Part shown: positions 18,782-22,477 of the stretch, in pieces | How positions within the stretch are numbered: the first letter of the stretch is position 1 | Layout of the letters: each line of letters starts with the position of its first letter | DNA from: a virus | Strand: one strand, 5' to 3' | IMG/VR virus record: IMGVR_UViG_3300036945_000772 | Coordinates: 1 to 22,477 of that record | Length of the DNA stretch: 22,477 bases | Program-made: the position numbers and the translations under genes | The notes under the pieces: model-generated | Seen by the model: only the letters and a program-made list of their open reading frames with translations | The model's database searches: none | Told to the model about the DNA's origin: nothing

Positions 18782-21748
18782 TTGGACACCAAACACTTTC
18801 TTACTCGCGTTTTTGCCCAGCTCGACGAACTCGTCATATGCACGCACAAGCCTGATCCAACGGGCAAGAACCCACGCGGATTCTTCTGGAACAGAGGCTC
18901 GTTTGCAGACATAGACAGCGCCGTTGCAGCTATCAGTCAGTGGGACACAGAGCCCAACACCACGGTCTACTACACAGTCGGTGCATTTGCGGGACACGCA
19001 TACACAGACGATGGCAAGCAGAAGTGGTACCGCAAGCAAGAGCACGCCACATGGTTCAGGGCATTGGCCCTTGACCTCGACATCGGCCCTGACAAGCCAT
19101 ACCAAACACAGAAAGAGGGCTGGACCGCGATGGTCGCAGCACTCAGAACGATCGGCATGCCGAAGCCAATGGTCATCTCATCGGGCAACGGCATCCACTG
19201 CTACTGGCCACTTACCGCCAACGTAGGCAAAGACCACTGGGTCAAGGCATCCACTGCACTGCGCATCGCGCTTGAGGAGAACGGCGTTGAGATCGACACT
19301 TCAAAAATCCACGACCCATCTATGGTGCTCCGCCCCGTTGGCACGCACCACAAGAAGCAGCAGCCATGGAAGGATGTCCGGTGTGTTGCGGACTGCCCAG
19401 ACTACGATGCTGCTGCGCTCTTCACAACGCTCAAGCCTTGGTTCGGCAAAGCTGCCAAACTATCATCCAACGCACTCACGCCACGCGCAGGCAAGCCCAA
19501 GTCATCCATCCTCGCCGCAGTGCTCAACAGCAATGACGTCATCCTTGACGCAGTGGCCTCCAGATGTAATCAAGTCAGAGCGCTTGTTGAGTCTGGTGGA
19601 GTACTCGATGCTGCTGGTCGCGATGTTCCTGAGCCTTTGTGGCGTGCTTCTCTTGGTCTTGCCAAGCATTGCACCGATGTAACTGAAGCGGTCGTCAAGC
19701 TCGCTGGCAAGCACAAGGACTTCGATCTCAACAGCAGCCTCGACAAGATCAACGGCTGGAACGGTACAGGCCCAACAACCTGCGCCAAGTTCGAGCAACT
19801 GTGCGCCAAAGGCTGTGAGGGATGCCCGAGCCGTGGGAACATCACAAGCCCAGCGCAGCTGTCCGTGGCGACTGAGGTGACTGTGCAGGATGAAGAGAGC
19901 GGCGAAGAAGTCGTGTTCGTCATGCCCAAGGGCTACGTCGTGAAGAATGGCCAGATCGTGCTGGAAGTCAAAACCGAGGTCGAGACAACCGATGCCAACG
20001 GCAACACCGTGGCGCAAGAAGTCATTGAGTTCGACCACATCAGCCCATACGAGATGCACGTCACGGGTGTGTACAACGACGAAGAAAGCGGCAAGTCTGC
20101 GTTCAAGCTGATGGTCAAGTACCCCATGACAGGGTGGAAAGAAAAGCCGCACGAGATTACTGTGCTGGCATCGCTTGGCAAAGACTTCAGCTCCTTCTTG
20201 CTGAACCGCCAGATTTACGTGAAGAACATTGGGCAACAAGAAAAACTACGGGGATTTTTAATGGATTACTTAACGATGGTGCAGCAGCAGACACCAACTG
20301 GACAGGACTACGTGAGCTTCGGCTGGCAAGATGATGGCTCGTTCATGTGTGGCCCGACACTGCTTGGTGCAAAGCACGACAACATCGACACGCGCTTGCG
20401 TGGCCCAGCGAAGGCATTCGAGAATTTGATCGGCCCACACGGCTCTCGCGACGAGTGGATTCGCGGCATGGACATGCTCAACCGCCCGGGTTCAGAGACG
20501 ATACGCTCCGCTGTGCTGCTGGCACTGACTGGCGTCCTCGGGGATGTGGCTGGTAACGGCACTGTCGTGGTGTCCATCTACTCAACAGAGACGACCACTG
20601 GCAAGACTCTGTCGCTGATCGCTGCCAACAGCCTCATCGGTTCACCCAAGCAACTGTTCCTGAGCCAGAAGGACACGGCCAACGCCCTGTACAAGCAACG
20701 CGGTGTGCTCAACAGCTTGCCGTGCTGCATTGACGAGATGACTGCAGCTGACGACAAAGACATTGCTGACATGACGTATCAGCTGAGCATGGGCCGCGAG
20801 AAAGTAGCCATGACCAAGGACCGTGATTTGCGTGACCCTGCAACATGGGGTGGCCCAACGCTGATGACAACCAACATTTCGATCTGGCAGAAGTTCGAGG
20901 GTGCACAGGCTGGTAACGAGCCGCTCAAAGCTCGCTGCTTGGAGTTGCCCCAACATGACCGCACGTTCATCGAGACCCGTGAAGACGGCAAGAGCGATGG
21001 CTACGAGTTCTTCGACATCATGGCCAAGAACAACGGCTGGGCTTTCCCAGAGCTGGTGCAAGTGGTGATCGACAAGGGCGGTCCAGAGGCTGTGTGGAAG
21101 TGGGCCGAGGCATCGTTCATGAAGACGTTCAACTTTGTGTTCGAGCCGCAGGAGCGCTTCTATCGTACGGCCATCATTGCTGCATGGGGTATGGGACGTA
21201 TTGGCCAGACCATGGGCCTGTTCCCGTTCGATGTGAAGGGCACCATTGACCATCTGATCGCGCACATCAAGAAGACACGCCAGTTCACCATTGACCACAA
21301 GACCGATGTGTTCGATGTCGTGGGCCAATTCCTTGCCGAGCACAACGACCAGCTGGTTGAGTGCAAAGAGAAGTACGGCTCAGGCGTCGAGCAGGTCACA
21401 CTGCCAGCACCAGAACGCGCCGTGGCGCGGGTCAAGATCGTCTATGACGACAAGAACCCCATCATGCCGGGGAGCCAAGTTGCGATCAACGCCGAGAAGT
21501 TCCGCAGTTGGCTCAAGATCAAGCGTGATGGCTTGGACCGCATCGAGCGGGAACTGGAGAACGAGAACGCATTGCTGCGCCGCCGTGACCGCGTCACGAT
21601 GTTCAAGGGCTGCCCCAAGCACGCCCCGGGCCAGATGCAGTGCATGATCGTGAACCTGAACCACCCACGGTTCGTGGACAGCCTGACGGGCACAACAGCC
21701 CGCGCACAGAGTAAGATCGCCCTTGCAGTATTAGGAGCAGTTGCATGA
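18782..21748 (+). CDS. Primase-helicase: AEP-like primase fused to DUF927-type ATPase
   Basis: The TTG at 18782 is the likely start, with AGGGG 6 nt upstream and no in-frame ATG nearby. The product has 988 residues. The N-terminus has an archaeo-eukaryotic-primase-like pattern: LALDLDIG (Asp98, Asp100), SSGNGIHCYW (133-142) and LRPVGTHHK (183-191). A Cys cluster follows (334, 341, 345, 348; CxxxxxxCxxxCxxC), likely zinc. The C-terminal part (about 490-760) resembles DUF927 helicases. It has Walker A STETTTGKT (601-609), Walker B CCIDEM (648-653), sensor TTN (696-698) and Arg718 as a possible finger. It would prime and unwind DNA for the Pol I-type polymerase. The tight position after a strong terminator is odd. 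The stop overlaps the next ATG. Confidence 0.88.
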   Translation: MDTKHFLTRVFAQLDELVICTHKPDPTGKNPRGFFWNRGSFADIDSAVAAISQWDTEPNTTVYYTVGAFAGHAYTDDGKQKWYRKQEHATWFRALALDLDIGPDKPYQTQKEGWTAMVAALRTIGMPKPMVISSGNGIHCYWPLTANVGKDHWVKASTALRIALEENGVEIDTSKIHDPSMVLRPVGTHHKKQQPWKDVRCVADCPDYDAAALFTTLKPWFGKAAKLSSNALTPRAGKPKSSILAAVLNSNDVILDAVASRCNQVRALVESGGVLDAAGRDVPEPLWRASLGLAKHCTDVTEAVVKLAGKHKDFDLNSSLDKINGWNGTGPTTCAKFEQLCAKGCEGCPSRGNITSPAQLSVATEVTVQDEESGEEVVFVMPKGYVVKNGQIVLEVKTEVETTDANGNTVAQEVIEFDHISPYEMHVTGVYNDEESGKSAFKLMVKYPMTGWKEKPHEITVLASLGKDFSSFLLNRQIYVKNIGQQEKLRGFLMDYLTMVQQQTPTGQDYVSFGWQDDGSFMCGPTLLGAKHDNIDTRLRGPAKAFENLIGPHGSRDEWIRGMDMLNRPGSETIRSAVLLALTGVLGDVAGNGTVVVSIYSTETTTGKTLSLIAANSLIGSPKQLFLSQKDTANALYKQRGVLNSLPCCIDEMTAADDKDIADMTYQLSMGREKVAMTKDRDLRDPATWGGPTLMTTNISIWQKFEGAQAGNEPLKARCLELPQHDRTFIETREDGKSDGYEFFDIMAKNNGWAFPELVQVVIDKGGPEAVWKWAEASFMKTFNFVFEPQERFYRTAIIAAWGMGRIGQTMGLFPFDVKGTIDHLIAHIKKTRQFTIDHKTDVFDVVGQFLAEHNDQLVECKEKYGSGVEQVTLPAPERAVARVKIVYDDKNPIMPGSQVAINAEKFRSWLKIKRDGLDRIERELENENALLRRRDRVTMFKGCPKHAPGQMQCMIVNLNHPRFVDSLTGTTARAQSKIALAVLGAVA

Positions 21749-22170
21749 GTATTGATTCGATCGAGTTGTGGCACCGTAGGGGTCGTCCTGACCCCACCGC
21801 CCGGGAACTGGACATTCAGCTGGGATGCCACGTGGAAGAGTTCGTGGAGATGCTGGACTGTGTGCAGTTCAACGGCACATGGAATAACCTGCGCTACGAG
21901 CTCAAGCTGCTGGCTGACCGACTCAAGAGCGGGCAGGAGAACGTGGTCATCCACGACCGCAAAGAGATGCTGGACTCGCTGGCCGATCAGATCGTCACGT
22001 CTGTCGGTGTTGGCCACTGTGCTGGCATGAAGATGACCGATGCAGTCGATGCCGTGAATCGCAGCAACTGGTCAAAGTACAACGAGAACGGCGAGCCTGT
22101 GTTCAACGAACATGGGAAAATAGCGAAGGGGCCGAACTACCGCCCCCCAGTGCTGAACAACCTTTACTGA
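21745..22170 (+). CDS. MazG-like nucleotide pyrophosphohydrolase
   Basis: It starts in an ATGA overlap with the primase-helicase, with AGGAG 7 nt upstream. The product has 141 residues. The helical ExxE...ExxD metal site of the MazG/HisE superfamily is visible: EEFVE (Glu32, Glu35) and EMLDSLAD (Glu74, Asp77, with Asp81 following). A C-terminal signature follows, NRSNWSKY, then FNEHGKIAKGPNYRPP, which is shared by phage MazG-like proteins. These enzymes hydrolyse (d)NTPs or related nucleotides to monophosphates. Substrate cannot be read from sequence. Together with the gene at 12092 this phage has two nucleotide-pool enzymes. Confidence 0.85.
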   Translation: MSIDSIELWHRRGRPDPTARELDIQLGCHVEEFVEMLDCVQFNGTWNNLRYELKLLADRLKSGQENVVIHDRKEMLDSLADQIVTSVGVGHCAGMKMTDAVDAVNRSNWSKYNENGEPVFNEHGKIAKGPNYRPPVLNNLY

Positions 22171-22179
22171 GGAACAACC

Positions 22180-22431
22180 ATGCCACGCAACTACAAGCAG
22201 GAATACGCCAATTACCAAGGCAAGCCAGAGCAAATCGCCAACCGTGCGAAGCGCAACGCTGCCCGCTCTGAGATGGAGAAGAAGGGTGTGGTGTCCAAGG
22301 GTGACGGCAAAGACGTCGACCACAAGACGCCTATTGCCAAAGGCGGCGGCAACGGATCAGGCAACCTGCGTGCAGTGCCCAAGTCCGAAAACCGCTCCTT
22401 TGCCCGGACCAAGTCGGCCCGGATGAAGTGA
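22180..22431 (+). CDS. Small HNH endonuclease-like protein (83 aa)
   Basis: GAGGAA precedes the ATG. The 83-residue product has a basic N-terminal half (KPEQIANRAKRNAARSEMEKKG) and the minimal HNH core DVDHKTPIAKGGGNGSGNLR (46-65). The Asp-His pair is at 47-48, Asn62 is the central Asn, and SENRS follows. The CxxC zinc pairs found in many HNH proteins are missing. It may be a stand-alone phage HNH protein or a DNA-binding remnant. Its TGA is immediately followed by the stop codon of a convergent minus-strand frame. Confidence 0.75.
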   Translation: MPRNYKQEYANYQGKPEQIANRAKRNAARSEMEKKGVVSKGDGKDVDHKTPIAKGGGNGSGNLRAVPKSENRSFARTKSARMK

Positions 22432-22477
22432 TTACTTCTTGGCTTTGGCGGTCTTTGCGGACTGCACAAAGTCAGCT
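22432..22477 (-). CDS. 3' end of a convergent minus-strand gene (partial)
   Basis: Read on the minus strand, the last 46 bases end in TAA (22434-22432) after an open stretch encoding ADFVQSAKTAKAKK. Lys/Ala-rich C-termini are common in phage proteins. It begins where the + strand gene stops, which fits a convergent gene boundary. The evidence is short, so this is tentative. Confidence 0.4.
   Translation of the reverse strand, partial: ADFVQSAKTAKAKK

Noticed and set aside
17777-19105. Minus-strand open frame of 442 codons
   Set aside because: It crosses the SSB-like gene, the terminator and the start of the primase gene, and its Val/Cys/Gly-rich translation has no recognisable motif.
1-22477. 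tRNA or rRNA genes
   Set aside because: No cloverleaf with a TTC-type T-arm and no rRNA-like conserved stretch was noticed on either strand by reading; a covariance-model scan was not possible here.

Overview
The window reads as the early/replication half of a double-stranded DNA tailed phage (or prophage). Almost every gene is on the + strand, packed tightly with many 4-base ATGA overlaps. The recognisable products are phage DNA-metabolism proteins: a family A DNA polymerase, a large primase-helicase, an SNF2-type helicase, two PD-(D/E)XK-type nucleases, an SSB-like protein, two nucleotide pyrophosphohydrolase-like proteins and HNH endonucleases. No integrase, structural or lysis gene was recognised. 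Base composition, GGAG/AAGGAG ribosome binding sites and consensus sigma70 promoters point to a proteobacterial host. A freshwater Burkholderiales-type host is my guess, not something the sequence proves.

Layout. 1-537 is a gene-free, AT-rich control region with a long inverted repeat, a G-quadruplex motif, an 18-bp direct repeat and two copies of a 16-bp palindrome. 538-1062 encodes a ribbon-helix-helix-type regulator. 1064-3624 starts with a near-consensus promoter and a structured leader and holds small unknown genes. 3621-6121 starts with a second copy of that promoter/leader module and continues with unknown genes, one DUF3150-like. 6157-6672 is a self-contained HNH endonuclease cassette with its own promoter, and it appears to split the leader of the next operon. 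6725-9224 encodes a MoxR/CobS-like AAA+ ATPase, a small protein and a CobT-like protein with an HExxH metallopeptidase-like domain and a VWA domain. 9241-12782 is a run of small, translationally coupled genes, including two tiny zinc-ribbon proteins, a small membrane protein, a DUF551-like protein and a dATP/dGTP pyrophosphohydrolase-like protein. 12782-18718 is the replication/recombination block, ending in a strong intrinsic terminator. 18782-22431 holds the primase-helicase, a MazG-like protein and a small HNH protein. The last 46 bases are probably the 3' end of a convergent minus-strand gene.

The most unusual feature is a dispersed 16-bp palindrome, TAATCCC-NN-GGGATTA. There are ten close copies and one degenerate copy, ten of them in the first 10 kb. 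Most lie between a stop codon and the next ribosome binding site. Three supply the stop codon of the upstream gene, and three lie inside reading frames, where they are read as Asn-Pro-(Thr/Met)-(Gly/Glu)-(Leu/Phe). The pattern fits either a phage-wide operator/RNA-processing site or a small mobile palindrome. The regulator at 538 is the obvious candidate ligand if it is an operator.
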